This document shows positions 1 through 6,661 of a DNA stretch of 11,498 bases, piece after piece. The DNA comes from an uncultured Clostridia bacterium (GTDB lineage Bacteria > Bacillota > Clostridia > Monoglobales > Monoglobaceae), in assembly GCA_945878965.1 (NCBI GenBank), contig CAMCUJ010000021.1, positions 1-11,498 of the forward strand, in the 5' to 3' direction. The translations under genes and the position numbers were made by a program. Under the pieces are notes generated by a model. That model was not told the DNA's origin. It made no database searches and worked only from the letters and a program-made list of their open reading frames with translations. Within the stretch, counting starts at the first letter, position 1. Every line of letters begins with the position of its first letter.

Positions 1-168
1 AACAATATTAACCCTTGCGTCAGTACACTGTGCGGCAAGCTGTGTTGAAATCAAAAGCTGAAACGGCGTTTTGTAATCGAGTGTACAGTCTGCGTCACTG
101 TATACTTTATCAAATATTTCTGAAATTTTCATTGCACGTTCTTTTTTATCGGAAAGTTTTTCTCTCAT
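1..168 (-). CDS. nth: Endonuclease III, N-terminal part (cut by window edge)
   Basis: The minus strand from the ATG at 168 reads 56 codons with no stop to the window edge. The segment PFQLLISTQLAAQCTDARVN (residues 35-54) matches the conserved early block of endonuclease III (PFELLIAVLLSAQATD-VN in the family). This family is a bifunctional DNA glycosylase/AP lyase that removes oxidised pyrimidines in base-excision repair. The catalytic Lys/Asp helix-hairpin-helix region and the 4Fe-4S cysteine cluster would lie beyond the edge and cannot be checked. The start is set by an AAGGAGAT ribosome site at 184-177, about 8 nt upstream. A nearby ATG at 178 is out of frame. The gene diverges from glyA and has its own promoter. 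The family call is confident; which nth paralogue it is cannot be told. Confidence 0.88.
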   Translation of the reverse strand, partial: MREKLSDKKERAMKISEIFDKVYSDADCTLDYKTPFQLLISTQLAAQCTDARVNIV

Positions 169-176
169 TGAAATTC

Positions 177-184
177 ATCTCCTT
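177..184 (-). promoter_or_regulatory. Ribosome binding site of nth
   Basis: On the minus strand AAGGAGAT precedes the ATG at 168 with normal spacing. It fixes that codon as the nth start. Confidence 0.75.
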
Positions 185-207
185 ATGCTGTTTTGGTTCA
201 TAATTTA

Positions 208-236
208 AATATACATTAAATAAAAGTTATTGTCAA
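208..236 (-). promoter_or_regulatory. Sigma-A-type promoter of nth
   Basis: The minus strand carries a perfect -35 TTGACA (236-231), a 17-nt spacer and a -10 TATATT (213-208). The start of transcription would fall near 200, giving a leader of about 30 nt before the nth ATG. The call rests on consensus match and position only. Confidence 0.7.
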
Positions 237-312
237 TAGAAAAAGAAAGAGAAAATATTACGGAATTAAAATATGAATTATAAAAAATTTTTAAATGTTT
301 TTAAAAAATATG

Positions 313-341
313 TTGCAAATATCCGAAATATTTATTATAAT
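313..341 (+). promoter_or_regulatory. Sigma-A-type promoter of glyA
   Basis: A -35 TTGCAA (313-318), a 17-nt spacer and a perfect -10 TATAAT (336-341) stand 42 nt before the glyA ATG. The predicted leader is only about 35 nt. That leaves no room for a glycine, THF or other riboswitch, so none is called. The rest of 169-383 is AT-rich and shows nothing else recognisable. Confidence 0.72.
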
Positions 342-383
342 ATTAAGTAATGATTAAGTAATGTATACGAGAGGGGATAAAAA

Positions 384-1625
384 ATGTACTCATTGGAAAA
401 CGTAAAAAAGGTAGATCCTGAAATAGCGAAAGCGATTGAGCTTGAGATAGGCAGACAGAGAAACAAGATAGAGCTTATAGCTTCCGAAAACTTTGTAAGC
501 CCTGCGGTAATTGAGGCTATGGGCACACCGCTTACAAACAAATATGCCGAAGGATATCCGGGCAAGAGATACTATGGCGGCTGTGAATATGTAGATATAG
601 TTGAGGATCTTGCAAGAGAAAGAGCAAAGGAATTATTCGGTGCGGAATTTGCAAATGTACAGCCGCACTCGGGAGCTTCTGCAAACCTTGCAGTATTCTT
701 TGCAACAATGGAGCCGGGAGATACTTATCTTGGAATGAATCTTGCACACGGCGGACATTTAAGTCACGGTTCACCGGTTAATATTTCGGGTAAATACTTC
801 AATGTTGTACCATACGGTGTTGATGATGTAACTCACAGAATAGATTATGATGCATTAAGACAGCTTGCAATTGAGAACAAGCCAAAGCTTATACTTGCAG
901 GTGCAAGTGCTTATGCAAGAGAGATAGATTTCAAAAAGTTCAGAGAGATAGCAGACGAGGTCGGAGCATACTTAATGGTTGATATGGCTCATATCGCAGG
1001 TTTGGTTGCGGCAGGACTTCACCCAAGTCCGGTTCCTTATGCGGATTTTGTTACAACTACAACTCATAAGACCTTAAGAGGTCCAAGAGGCGGTATGATT
1101 CTATGCAAGGAAAAGTATGGTGCAATGATAAACAAGGCGGTTTTCCCGGGAAATCAGGGCGGACCTTTGATGCACGTTATTGCGGCTAAGGCTGTTTGTC
1201 TAAAGGAAGCTTTGTCTGATGAATTCAAGCAGTACCAGATGCAGGTTAAGAAGAACGCTGCAAAGCTTGCCGAAAGCTTAATGAGCAAGGGTATTGACAT
1301 AGTTTCGGGCGGAACAGATAATCATCTTATGCTTGTTGACCTTACAAAGACAGGAAAGACAGGTAAACAGGTTGAGCATGACCTTGACGAGGTTGGAATT
1401 ACAGCAAACAAAAACACAATTCCAAACGACCCTCAGAGTCCGTTTGTTACAAGCGGTATAAGACTTGGAACGCCTGCCGCAACAAGCCGTGGTATGGTTG
1501 AGGAGGATATGGAAGAAATCGCTGATTTAATCTATCTTGTAATCACAGATTACGAAAATTCTAAGGATAGTGTTAAAACACGAGTTGACGCACTTTGCAA
1601 AAAGTATCCTCTTTATGAGAAATAA
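384..1625 (+). CDS. glyA: Serine hydroxymethyltransferase
   Basis: This 413-residue protein is the normal length for bacterial SHMT. The cytoplasmic PLP enzyme converts serine and tetrahydrofolate to glycine and 5,10-methylene-THF, the main one-carbon entry point. Family signatures appear in order: LIASENFVS (31-39), [16 protein letters not shown] (51-66), the PLP-phosphate-contacting SGAS (96-99), VDMAHIAGL with Asp200 and His203 (199-207), and [14 protein letters not shown] (224-237). In the last, Lys229 is the expected Schiff-base lysine. The C-terminal [14 protein letters not shown] block is also present. The ATG at 384 has a GAGGGG ribosome site at 371-376. An ATG at 361 is out of frame. 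The gene is monocistronic by layout, with a promoter in front and a terminator after it. No catalytic residue appears lost. Confidence 0.98.
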   Translation: MYSLENVKKVDPEIAKAIELEIGRQRNKIELIASENFVSPAVIEAMGTPLTNKYAEGYPGKRYYGGCEYVDIVEDLARERAKELFGAEFANVQPHSGASANLAVFFATMEPGDTYLGMNLAHGGHLSHGSPVNISGKYFNVVPYGVDDVTHRIDYDALRQLAIENKPKLILAGASAYAREIDFKKFREIADEVGAYLMVDMAHIAGLVAAGLHPSPVPYADFVTTTTHKTLRGPRGGMILCKEKYGAMINKAVFPGNQGGPLMHVIAAKAVCLKEALSDEFKQYQMQVKKNAAKLAESLMSKGIDIVSGGTDNHLMLVDLTKTGKTGKQVEHDLDEVGITANKNTIPNDPQSPFVTSGIRLGTPAATSRGMVEEDMEEIADLIYLVITDYENSKDSVKTRVDALCKKYPLYEK

Positions 1626-1656
1626 ATTGTATCTTAATTTTGTTATATAGCTCAAG

Positions 1657-1681
1657 AAGTCGGATTTAATCCGACTTTTTG
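1657..1681 (+). terminator. Rho-independent terminator after glyA
   Basis: AAGTCGGA (1657-1664) pairs with TCCGACTT (1670-1677) across a 5-nt loop, and the run of T reaches 1680. The stem is 8 bp, or longer with the A/T pairs in the loop. It lies 31 nt after the glyA stop and separates glyA from rarA. Confidence 0.85.
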
Positions 1682-1724
1682 TGGATATATAAGCTTTGCC
1701 AATCAGATAGTTTTTGGAGGATTT

Positions 1725-3014
1725 ATGAGTGTTTTAAAACCGCTTGCAGACAGAATAAGACCGATTTGTATTGATGACGTGATGGGTCAGGAACATATAA
1801 TCGGCGAGGGCAGAATTTTAAGAAGAATTTTAAATTCGGGGCGAATTCCGAATATGATTTTTTACGGTCCGTCGGGAACCGGAAAAACTACGGTTGCGAA
1901 TATAATTGCAAAGGCGGCTGATAAAACGCTGTATAAGCTTAATGCTACAACTGCGTCGGTAAGTGACGTTAAACGAATTTGCGACGAGTCGGAAATGAGT
2001 ATGATTAACCAAAACGGTGTACTTTTGTATCTTGATGAGATTCAGAACTTCAATAAAAAACAGCAGCAGTCGCTTCTTGAATATATTGAAAACGGTAAAA
2101 TTACGTTAATTGCAAGTACTACGGAAAATCCGTATTTCTATATCTATAACGCAATACTCAGCCGATGCACGGTTTTTGAATTTAAACCTCTTAATTCTAA
2201 GGATATAGCAAAGGCAATAAAGAGAGCAGTTAAAATTCTCGAAACGGAGGATTTTAAGGATTTTAAGATAAATATAGATGAAACAGCGGTAATGCACCTT
2301 GCGGAGAAGTCAAACGGAGATGTGAGAAAGGCGCTTAATTCCCTTGAGCTTGCAGTAATGTATAAGGCACCGGATAAAAACGGCGAAATTCTTATTGATA
2401 CGGAAACTGCGGAGCAGTGTACTCAGAAGAAAGCGTTTAAATACGATATGGGCGGCGACAGTCATTATGATATTTTAAGTGCATTTCAGAAATCTATACG
2501 CGGATCAGATCCGGATGCGGCGGTTCATTATCTTGCAAGGCTTGTCGAAGCGGATGATATTCAATCAATATGCCGAAGATTAATGGTTATTGCGGCAGAG
2601 GATATAGGACTTGCATACCCGATGGCAATTCCTATAGTTAAGGCCTGTGTTGACAGTGCGTTAATGCTTGGCTTTCCGGAGGCGAGAATACCTCTTGCAA
2701 ACGCTGTAATCCTTCTTGCAACTTCCCCTAAATCCAATTCGGCGTACCTTGCGATAAATAACGCAATTTCCGATATACGTTCTATGGATACGGGAGAAAT
2801 TCCACGTCAGCTTCAGAATAAGCATTATGACGGTGAAGGGAATACTGTAGTGGGTCAGAATTATCTTTATCCTCACGATTATGAAAATCATTATGTTGTT
2901 CAGCAGTATCTTCCCGATAATATCAAGAACAGGAAGTACTATGAATTCGGCAATAATAAAAACGAGAATGCGGCTAAGGAATATTGGAATAAAATTAAGA
3001 ATATTAATAAATGA
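1725..3014 (+). CDS. rarA: Replication-associated recombination protein A (RarA/MgsA), AAA+ ATPase
   Basis: This 429-residue protein has the usual RarA length. RarA is a clamp-loader-like AAA+ ATPase that acts at stalled or gapped replication forks. The N-terminus carries the PLADRIRP...GQEHIIGEG block (6-29). Walker A is GPSGTGKTT (48-56). Walker B is LLYLDEIQNFNKKQQ (100-114), with the DEIQ-N-FNK form typical of RarA. Sensor 1 is STTENP (131-136), followed by LSRC with the likely arginine finger (145-148). The C-terminal half contains GSDPDAAVHYLARL and RRLMVIAAEDIG, which are RarA tetramerisation and helical-domain hallmarks and separate it from DnaX or RuvB. GGAGG ends about 8 nt before the ATG. 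The DegV-family gene starts 85 nt downstream, so the genes may be co-transcribed. I saw no convincing promoter between the glyA terminator and this start. Confidence 0.96.
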   Translation: MSVLKPLADRIRPICIDDVMGQEHIIGEGRILRRILNSGRIPNMIFYGPSGTGKTTVANIIAKAADKTLYKLNATTASVSDVKRICDESEMSMINQNGVLLYLDEIQNFNKKQQQSLLEYIENGKITLIASTTENPYFYIYNAILSRCTVFEFKPLNSKDIAKAIKRAVKILETEDFKDFKINIDETAVMHLAEKSNGDVRKALNSLELAVMYKAPDKNGEILIDTETAEQCTQKKAFKYDMGGDSHYDILSAFQKSIRGSDPDAAVHYLARLVEADDIQSICRRLMVIAAEDIGLAYPMAIPIVKACVDSALMLGFPEARIPLANAVILLATSPKSNSAYLAINNAISDIRSMDTGEIPRQLQNKHYDGEGNTVVGQNYLYPHDYENHYVVQQYLPDNIKNRKYYEFGNNKNENAAKEYWNKIKNINK

Positions 3015-3099
3015 TAATTTATAGACTCGCAATTTTCATCAAAAAGTGTATTTCAGCTCTTAAAATGCACCATAAATCTTTGAAAGGTAGGAAATAACT

Positions 3100-3528
3100 A
3101 TGATAAAGCTTATAGTAGATACAGCGGCAGATATACCAAAGGAATTTACCGAAAAATATAAAATAGAGGTGCTTCCGCTTATTATCACTCTTGGCGATGA
3201 AGTAATAACGGCTGATAAAGATTTAGATATTTCAAGTTATTACAAAAAGCTCAAAAACAGTACTGAATTCCCTAAAACAAGTCAGGTTCCTCCTCAGGAG
3301 ATTGAGGATTTATATAGGAAGATTGGAGCAGACAGAAGCTCGATTATTCATATTACTATATCGTCAAAGGGAAGCGGAACTTTTAATACAGCGAGTATGA
3401 TTGCAAGAGAGTTAAATAATGAAGGCTTTGATATTACTGTTGTTGATTCAATGGGATATTCTATGTTTATAGGAAAACCGGTTATGATTGCGGCTGAAAT
3501 GATTGAGAAAGGGCTGCAGCAAGAATGA
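3100..3528 (+). CDS. DegV-family N-terminal lobe (first frame of the split gene)
   Basis: This frame gives 142 residues from the ATG at 3100, preceded by a modest GGTAGG site. Residues 1 to about 137 are the DegV N-terminal lobe, including VDTAADIP (6-13) and the TSQVPP loop. The last four residues, LQQE, are out-of-frame tail. It lacks the lobe that closes over the lipid, so it would probably not work alone. Confidence 0.7.
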   Translation: MIKLIVDTAADIPKEFTEKYKIEVLPLIITLGDEVITADKDLDISSYYKKLKNSTEFPKTSQVPPQEIEDLYRKIGADRSSIIHITISSKGSGTFNTASMIARELNNEGFDITVVDSMGYSMFIGKPVMIAAEMIEKGLQQE

Positions 3529-3949
3529 AATAATTGATTTTCTTGAGGACTCTTATGCAAATGACAGGATATATTTCATAGTAGATGACCTTGAATATTT
3601 AAAGCGAGGCGGAAGAATTAAGGCTACCACAATGGCAATATCCAAAATGCTTGATATAAAGCCGATTTTACAGACTAATGACGGACTTGTGGAGGCATTT
3701 TTAAAGGTTCGGGGAATGAAAAAGGCGTTATCAAGGCTTGTTGAGCTTGCCGAGGAGCGAATGGAAGAACCGTCTGTTAATGAAGCGGTTATTATTAATT
3801 CGGATATGGATGAGAATGTTGAGCTTCTTAAGGAAATGTTAAAGGACAGACTTGGAGTTGAAAAAATAACGGTTTATAATATCGGAGCAATCATAACCTC
3901 GCATACGGGAGTAGGAGTTGTCGGGTTATGGTTTAGACACAAGAGATAA
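3503..3949 (+). CDS. DegV-family C-terminal lobe (second frame of the split gene)
   Basis: This open frame could begin at a TTG at 3503, but I see no proper ribosome site there, so it is better read as the tail of the DegV gene than as an independent protein. It contains FIVDDLEYLKRGGRI, the most conserved DegV motif, then LDIKPIL and a C-terminal HTGVGVVGLWF. It overlaps the first fragment by 26 nt. Confidence 0.6.
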   Translation: MRKGCSKNEIIDFLEDSYANDRIYFIVDDLEYLKRGGRIKATTMAISKMLDIKPILQTNDGLVEAFLKVRGMKKALSRLVELAEERMEEPSVNEAVIINSDMDENVELLKEMLKDRLGVEKITVYNIGAIITSHTGVGVVGLWFRHKR

Positions 3950-3978
3950 TATGTGAGTTTTGAAATTGATTTCTTATC

Positions 3979-3986
3979 GGGGTGAT
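3979..3986 (+). promoter_or_regulatory. Ribosome binding site of the DUF4364 gene
   Basis: GGGGTGAT matches the GGTGAT part of the full anti-16S complement. It includes the alternative GTG at 3982, so translation should begin downstream at TTG 3991 or ATG 3994. Confidence 0.6.
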
Positions 3987-3993
3987 AAAATTG

Positions 3994-4521
3994 ATGTTTC
4001 TTGAAAAGGAAGAGATGAAATTTACAATTCTTTATACGCTTGCAATGTATTCAACACCTATTTCAATGGAGGATTTAGCGGCAATTCTGGTATGGGAAAA
4101 GGGTATACTTGAATATTTTGACCTTCAGATAATGCTTGCCGAGCTTATAGAGGATAATTTTATAGAGCAGAAGTTTCATATAAGTGAAACCATGTATAGC
4201 TTAACAAACGCAGGTGCTGAAACCAATGACTTATTTAAGGACAGAGTTCCAAAGAGTATACGTGACAGAATAGATGATGCGGTCGGAAGTATGAAATACG
4301 AAACTTTGGTAAGTCCGAGTTCAACGGTTTGTGAGATTGTTCCGATTAACGAAAATCAGTATATGGCAAGACTGAATATTATAGATAACAAAACTCCGCT
4401 TATAGATTTCTCAATCTATATAGGCGAGAGAAATGAGGCTGAGAGAATAGTTGAAAAATTCAAAGCCAATCCCGAAAAGGTTTATCAGAAGATTGTAGAT
4501 ATCGTATTTAATGGTAATTAA
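3994..4521 (+). CDS. DUF4364 family protein (winged-helix-like)
   Basis: The protein is about 175 residues with no signal peptide or membrane segment. It resembles the DUF4364 family of clostridia. The N-terminal third (FTILYTLAMYSTPISMEDLA, then LQIMLAELIEDNFIEQ and YSLTNAGAETNDLF) has the order of a PadR/MarR-like winged helix: helix, turn helix, recognition helix, then a wing ending in the Y-SLT--G motif. The second half is a mixed region of unknown role. No biochemical function is established that I know of; a DNA-binding role is inference. A GTG at 3982 could also open the frame, but it lies inside the GGGGTGAT ribosome site (3979-3986). That makes the ATG at 3994, or the TTG at 3991, the likelier start. 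The gene follows the DegV pair by 44 nt, so the two may share a transcript. Confidence 0.8.
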   Translation: MFLEKEEMKFTILYTLAMYSTPISMEDLAAILVWEKGILEYFDLQIMLAELIEDNFIEQKFHISETMYSLTNAGAETNDLFKDRVPKSIRDRIDDAVGSMKYETLVSPSSTVCEIVPINENQYMARLNIIDNKTPLIDFSIYIGERNEAERIVEKFKANPEKVYQKIVDIVFNGN

Positions 4522-4568
4522 ATATAAATCAAATTAAACATTATTTAAAATTATTTTTCTTTTTCCTA

Positions 4569-4597
4569 TTGACTTTTATGCTTCAACTGTATATACT
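4569..4597 (+). promoter_or_regulatory. Promoter of the GntR-ABC operon
   Basis: A -35 TTGACT (4569-4574) and a -10 TATACT (4592-4597) are separated by exactly 17 nt. The -10 box lies inside a long palindrome, so binding there would block RNA polymerase. The upstream DNA from 4522 to 4568 is AT-rich, and I saw no convincing terminator for the DUF4364 gene in it. Confidence 0.75.
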
Positions 4598-4614
4598 GTA
4601 TATATACAGTTGAA
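4582..4614 (+). promoter_or_regulatory. 33-nt palindromic operator, probably for the YtrA-type repressor
   Basis: Perfect 14-bp arms, TTCAACTGTATATA (4582-4595) and TATATACAGTTGAA (4601-4614), flank a 5-nt centre CTGTA. The palindrome covers the -10 box and the likely transcription start. A symmetric site here, directly before a GntR-family gene, is what an autorepressed YtrA-type regulator would need. The assignment of the regulator to the site is inference from position. Confidence 0.75.
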
Positions 4615-4637
4615 ATCGATTTAAACTTTAACTAAAA

Positions 4638-4645
4638 GAGGAGGG
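4638..4645 (+). promoter_or_regulatory. Ribosome binding site that selects a TTG start
   Basis: GAGGAGGG sits 7 nt before TTG 4653. No ATG in the right frame lies nearby, so the TTG is the start of the GntR gene. Confidence 0.7.
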
Positions 4646-4652
4646 ATAGTAT

Positions 4653-5030
4653 TTGCAGATAATAATAAGCAACACAAGCGAGATACCGATATATAAACAG
4701 ATAGCTGATAATATAAGAGAGGCTATACTCGGAAAAGAGCTTATGGGAGGCGAAGCACTTCCGTCTATAAGAGGGCTGGCAAGGGATTTAAGAATTAGTA
4801 ATATTACTACCAAGCGAGCGTATGCGGAGCTTGAAAAGGAAGGCTTTATAGAGGCGGTTCAGGGAAAAGGATATTTTGTTAAAAGTAAGAGCCAAGGCTT
4901 TTTAAGAGAAGAAATATTAACAAGACTGGAATATAATCTTAGCAATTCAGTAAATATTGCAAAAACGTATAATATAGAATATGAAGAGATTGTACAAATA
5001 CTTAAGGTTTTGTGGGAGGAAGAAAAATGA
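4653..5030 (+). CDS. GntR-family transcriptional regulator, YtrA subfamily
   Basis: This 125-residue protein has a GntR winged helix (about residues 12-78) and only a short helical tail, the size and layout of the YtrA subfamily. IPIYKQIADNIREAI opens the domain. LPSIRGLARDLRISNITTKRAYAELEKEGFIE contains the helix-turn-helix, and GKGYFV is the wing end. YtrA-type repressors usually control the ABC transporter encoded beside them and are released by cell-envelope antibiotics or peptides. This gene comes first in such a unit and follows a palindromic operator. Translation begins at TTG 4653, 7 nt after a strong GAGGAGGG site (4638-4645). The stop overlaps the ATG of the ATPase gene (ATGA), implying translational coupling. 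The effector cannot be told from sequence. Confidence 0.93.
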   Translation: MQIIISNTSEIPIYKQIADNIREAILGKELMGGEALPSIRGLARDLRISNITTKRAYAELEKEGFIEAVQGKGYFVKSKSQGFLREEILTRLEYNLSNSVNIAKTYNIEYEEIVQILKVLWEEEK

Positions 5031-5884
5031 TTGATACAGTACTTAAAACGAAAGACCTTACAAAGAAGTATGCGGATTTTTGTCTAAACGACATAGATTT
5101 AGATATTCCGAAGGGTTCAATAGTCGGACTTGTAGGACAGAACGGAGCCGGAAAGACGACGCTTATAAAGCTGATTCTTGGTATAGACAAAAATGACAAA
5201 GGCGAAGTTGAGGTTTTAGGGAGCGGAAATATAGATAATGTAAAGCAGGATATAGGCGTTGTTCTTGATAATTCATTTTTTCCGGAAATTCTTAGAATTA
5301 AGGAGATACGCTCTGTTATGAAGCCTATTTATAAGAATTGGGATGATGAGCTGTTTAGTAAATATATCAAACAATTCGGTATTAATGAAAATTCAAAAAT
5401 CAAACACTTATCAAAGGGTATGAAAAAAAAGCTGGAGATTTCTGCGGCACTTGCACATAAACCTAAATTTCTTATACTTGATGAGCCGACCTCGGGACTT
5501 GACCCGATTGTACGACGTGAAATTCTTGATATGTTTATGAATTTTGTAGAAGATGAAAATAACAGTATACTTATATCCTCACATATTACAGATGATATAG
5601 AAACTATAGCGGATTATATAGTATTCATTGATAAAGGAGAGATGATTTTTACAAAGTCTATAGAGGAGCTGCGTGATGATTATGCTGTTATAAGATGCAA
5701 GGATACAGAGTTTTGCAAGATTGATAAAACTGATATTGTCAGACTTATGAAAAATAAATACAGCTATGATGTGCTTGTTGACAACAAAGAAGAAGCAAAA
5801 CACAAATACGGTGAATTTGTTATTGATAGGACAACAATTGATGATATCATATTGTTTTTTGTAAAGGGGGAAATTGTAGAATGA
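5027..5884 (+). CDS. ABC transporter ATP-binding protein (YtrB/PmtA-like)
   Basis: The protein has 285 residues from ATG 5027. It is a cytoplasmic ABC ATPase that would power the adjacent permease. Walker A is GQNGAGKTT (37-45), the signature is LSKGMKKKL (128-136), Walker B with D-loop is FLILDEPTSGLDP (148-160), and the H-loop His is in ISSHITDD (about 186). The usual Q-loop glutamine appears replaced in IGVVLDNSFF (about 76-85). Relaxed Q-loops occur in this subgroup of exporter ATPases, so this need not mean inactivity. About 70 residues follow the nucleotide-binding domain. An in-frame GTG at 5012 is rejected because it lies next to the GGGAGGA site (5014-5020) that serves the ATG. The start overlaps the regulator stop by ATGA, and the stop overlaps the permease ATG the same way. 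The substrate is unknown. Confidence 0.95.
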   Translation: MIDTVLKTKDLTKKYADFCLNDIDLDIPKGSIVGLVGQNGAGKTTLIKLILGIDKNDKGEVEVLGSGNIDNVKQDIGVVLDNSFFPEILRIKEIRSVMKPIYKNWDDELFSKYIKQFGINENSKIKHLSKGMKKKLEISAALAHKPKFLILDEPTSGLDPIVRREILDMFMNFVEDENNSILISSHITDDIETIADYIVFIDKGEMIFTKSIEELRDDYAVIRCKDTEFCKIDKTDIVRLMKNKYSYDVLVDNKEEAKHKYGEFVIDRTTIDDIILFFVKGEIVE

Positions 5885-6549
5885 AAGGTCTTATTATAAA
5901 AGAATTTTTGTGTCTGAAAAATAATAAAAACTCACTTATTTTACTTTTAATTATATTTTTGTTTTCAGCTTTTTTTACGAACTATTCTGAGTTTGTTATA
6001 TTTATGCTTCCTTCCTATTCGATAATGCTGATACTGTCGAATTTCAGTTATGATGAATATAATAGGTTTGATGAATATTGTTTAACAATGCCTTTCAGAA
6101 GAAGAGAGATAGTCAGAGCAAAATACATATTTTCTGTTTTTATGCTGATAATTTCAATGCTGATATGTATAGTAATTGCTGTTATAGTTCCTTTGTGGGA
6201 TTCAAATTTAAAAACAGAAAATACTGTTACTTCGGTTTTCGCAGCAATATTTGCATCAAGTCTTGTTATAAGTATAACTTTACCGTTTATTTATAAGTAT
6301 GGAGCTCAAAAGGGACGTATAATGCTGCTTGTAGTTTTTGGCGGTATAGGACTGTTTGGAGGAATAACGTTAAGGTGCTTTGAAAATTTAGAGTCCGATA
6401 TTGTTACTGAAATAAACAAACTTGAAGATGTCGTAAATTTTGAATTTATAAGCGGTATAGCTTTAATGCTTGTATTATCTGCAATAATTATGTTTGCGTC
6501 TTATAAAATTTCGTGTTTTATATATGAGAATAAAAAGAATTTAAATTAA
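5881..6549 (+). CDS. ABC-2 type transporter permease
   Basis: This 222-residue membrane protein has about six hydrophobic spans, roughly residues 17-33, 38-53, 87-107, 118-136, 147-163 and 190-212. A short N-terminal cytoplasmic segment begins MKGLIIKEF. An internal stretch, SYDEYNRFDEYCLTMPFRRREIVRAKY (about 56-82), matches the D-----W/Y--LP-SR-EIV--KY motif of the ABC2_membrane_5 type permeases seen in PmtB/PmtD-like and related exporters. It overlaps the ATPase gene by ATGA and is followed by a strong terminator. Regulator, ATPase and permease therefore make a complete three-gene unit. With a single permease gene, the transporter would be a homodimer of half-transporters (inference). Possible cargo is an antimicrobial or amphipathic peptide or a lipid-like compound, which the sequence does not decide. 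Confidence 0.88.
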   Translation: MKGLIIKEFLCLKNNKNSLILLLIIFLFSAFFTNYSEFVIFMLPSYSIMLILSNFSYDEYNRFDEYCLTMPFRRREIVRAKYIFSVFMLIISMLICIVIAVIVPLWDSNLKTENTVTSVFAAIFASSLVISITLPFIYKYGAQKGRIMLLVVFGGIGLFGGITLRCFENLESDIVTEINKLEDVVNFEFISGIALMLVLSAIIMFASYKISCFIYENKKNLN

Positions 6550-6562
6550 CTTAATACGGTTT

Positions 6563-6608
6563 AAAAGCCATAGCAAAAAGCTGCAGCGGAATATGCTGTG
6601 GCTTTTTT
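6563..6608 (+). terminator. Strong terminator after the GntR-ABC operon
   Basis: AAAAGCCATAGCA (6563-6575) pairs with TGCTGTGGCTTTT (6594-6606) over 13 positions with one G-T wobble, and six T follow at 6603-6608. The loop holds its own small GCTGCAGC palindrome. The A/T-flanked stem may also work from the opposite strand. Confidence 0.9.
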
Positions 6609-6610
6609 CG

Positions 6611-6661
6611 TTACGGCAAAAGCGTTGCCGTGAAAAAGCGACCGCTGTCGCTGTCGCTGCC
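6611..6661. repeat. GC-rich hairpin block between the ABC operon and spoIIIAA
   Basis: Two hairpins lie back to back: ACGGCAA/TTGCCGT (6613-6619 with 6625-6631) and GCGAC/GTCGC (6638-6642 with 6647-6651). The 6-bp unit GCTGTC then occurs in tandem at 6644-6649 and 6650-6655, with GCTGCC at 6656-6661. The block is markedly more GC-rich than the surrounding DNA. Its first stem shares the ACGGCAA arm with a hairpin after spoIIIAG. It may be part of a dispersed intergenic repeat; no coding function is visible. Confidence 0.5.

Larger units (their letters stand above)
3100..3949 (+). pseudogene. DegV-family fatty-acid-binding protein, split by a +1 frameshift
   Basis: Two overlapping frames together make one DegV protein of about 282 residues, the usual family length. 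DegV (FakB-type) proteins bind a fatty acid between two lobes and, in some species, present it to the kinase FakA. The first frame holds the N-terminal lobe, with VDTAADIP, TSQVPP, SSKGSGTFNTA and VVDSMGYSM. The second holds the C-terminal signature FIVDDLEYLKRGGRI and the closing HTGVGVVGLWF. The first frame stops at 3526-3528. The second is recovered by skipping one base in the GGG at 3511-3513, which gives a seamless EKG|CSKNEIIDFLED join. Both halves are otherwise well conserved, so either the inactivation is recent or the extra G is a sequencing or assembly error. I saw no classical slippery signal or stimulatory structure that would favour programmed frameshifting. Confidence 0.85.

Noticed and set aside
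15..203. A plus-strand open frame of 62 codons at the left edge
   Set aside because: It lies opposite the nth coding sequence, has no ribosome site and matches no family.
340..384. Riboswitch in the glyA leader
   Set aside because: The predicted leader is about 35 nt and shows no aptamer-like pairing.
2661..3032. Minus-strand open frame of 123 codons opposite the end of rarA
   Set aside because: It is antisense to conserved rarA coding sequence, and its hydrophobic look comes from the reversed codons.
3505..3530. Programmed frameshifting as the default reading of the DegV split
   Set aside because: The shift is +1 at AAA GGG C with no rare or stop codon in the A site and no evident downstream structure. 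Mutation or error is simpler.
5012..5026. GTG at 5012 as the ABC ATPase start
   Set aside because: It lies next to the GGGAGGA site that serves ATG 5027, and the extra residues have no family counterpart.
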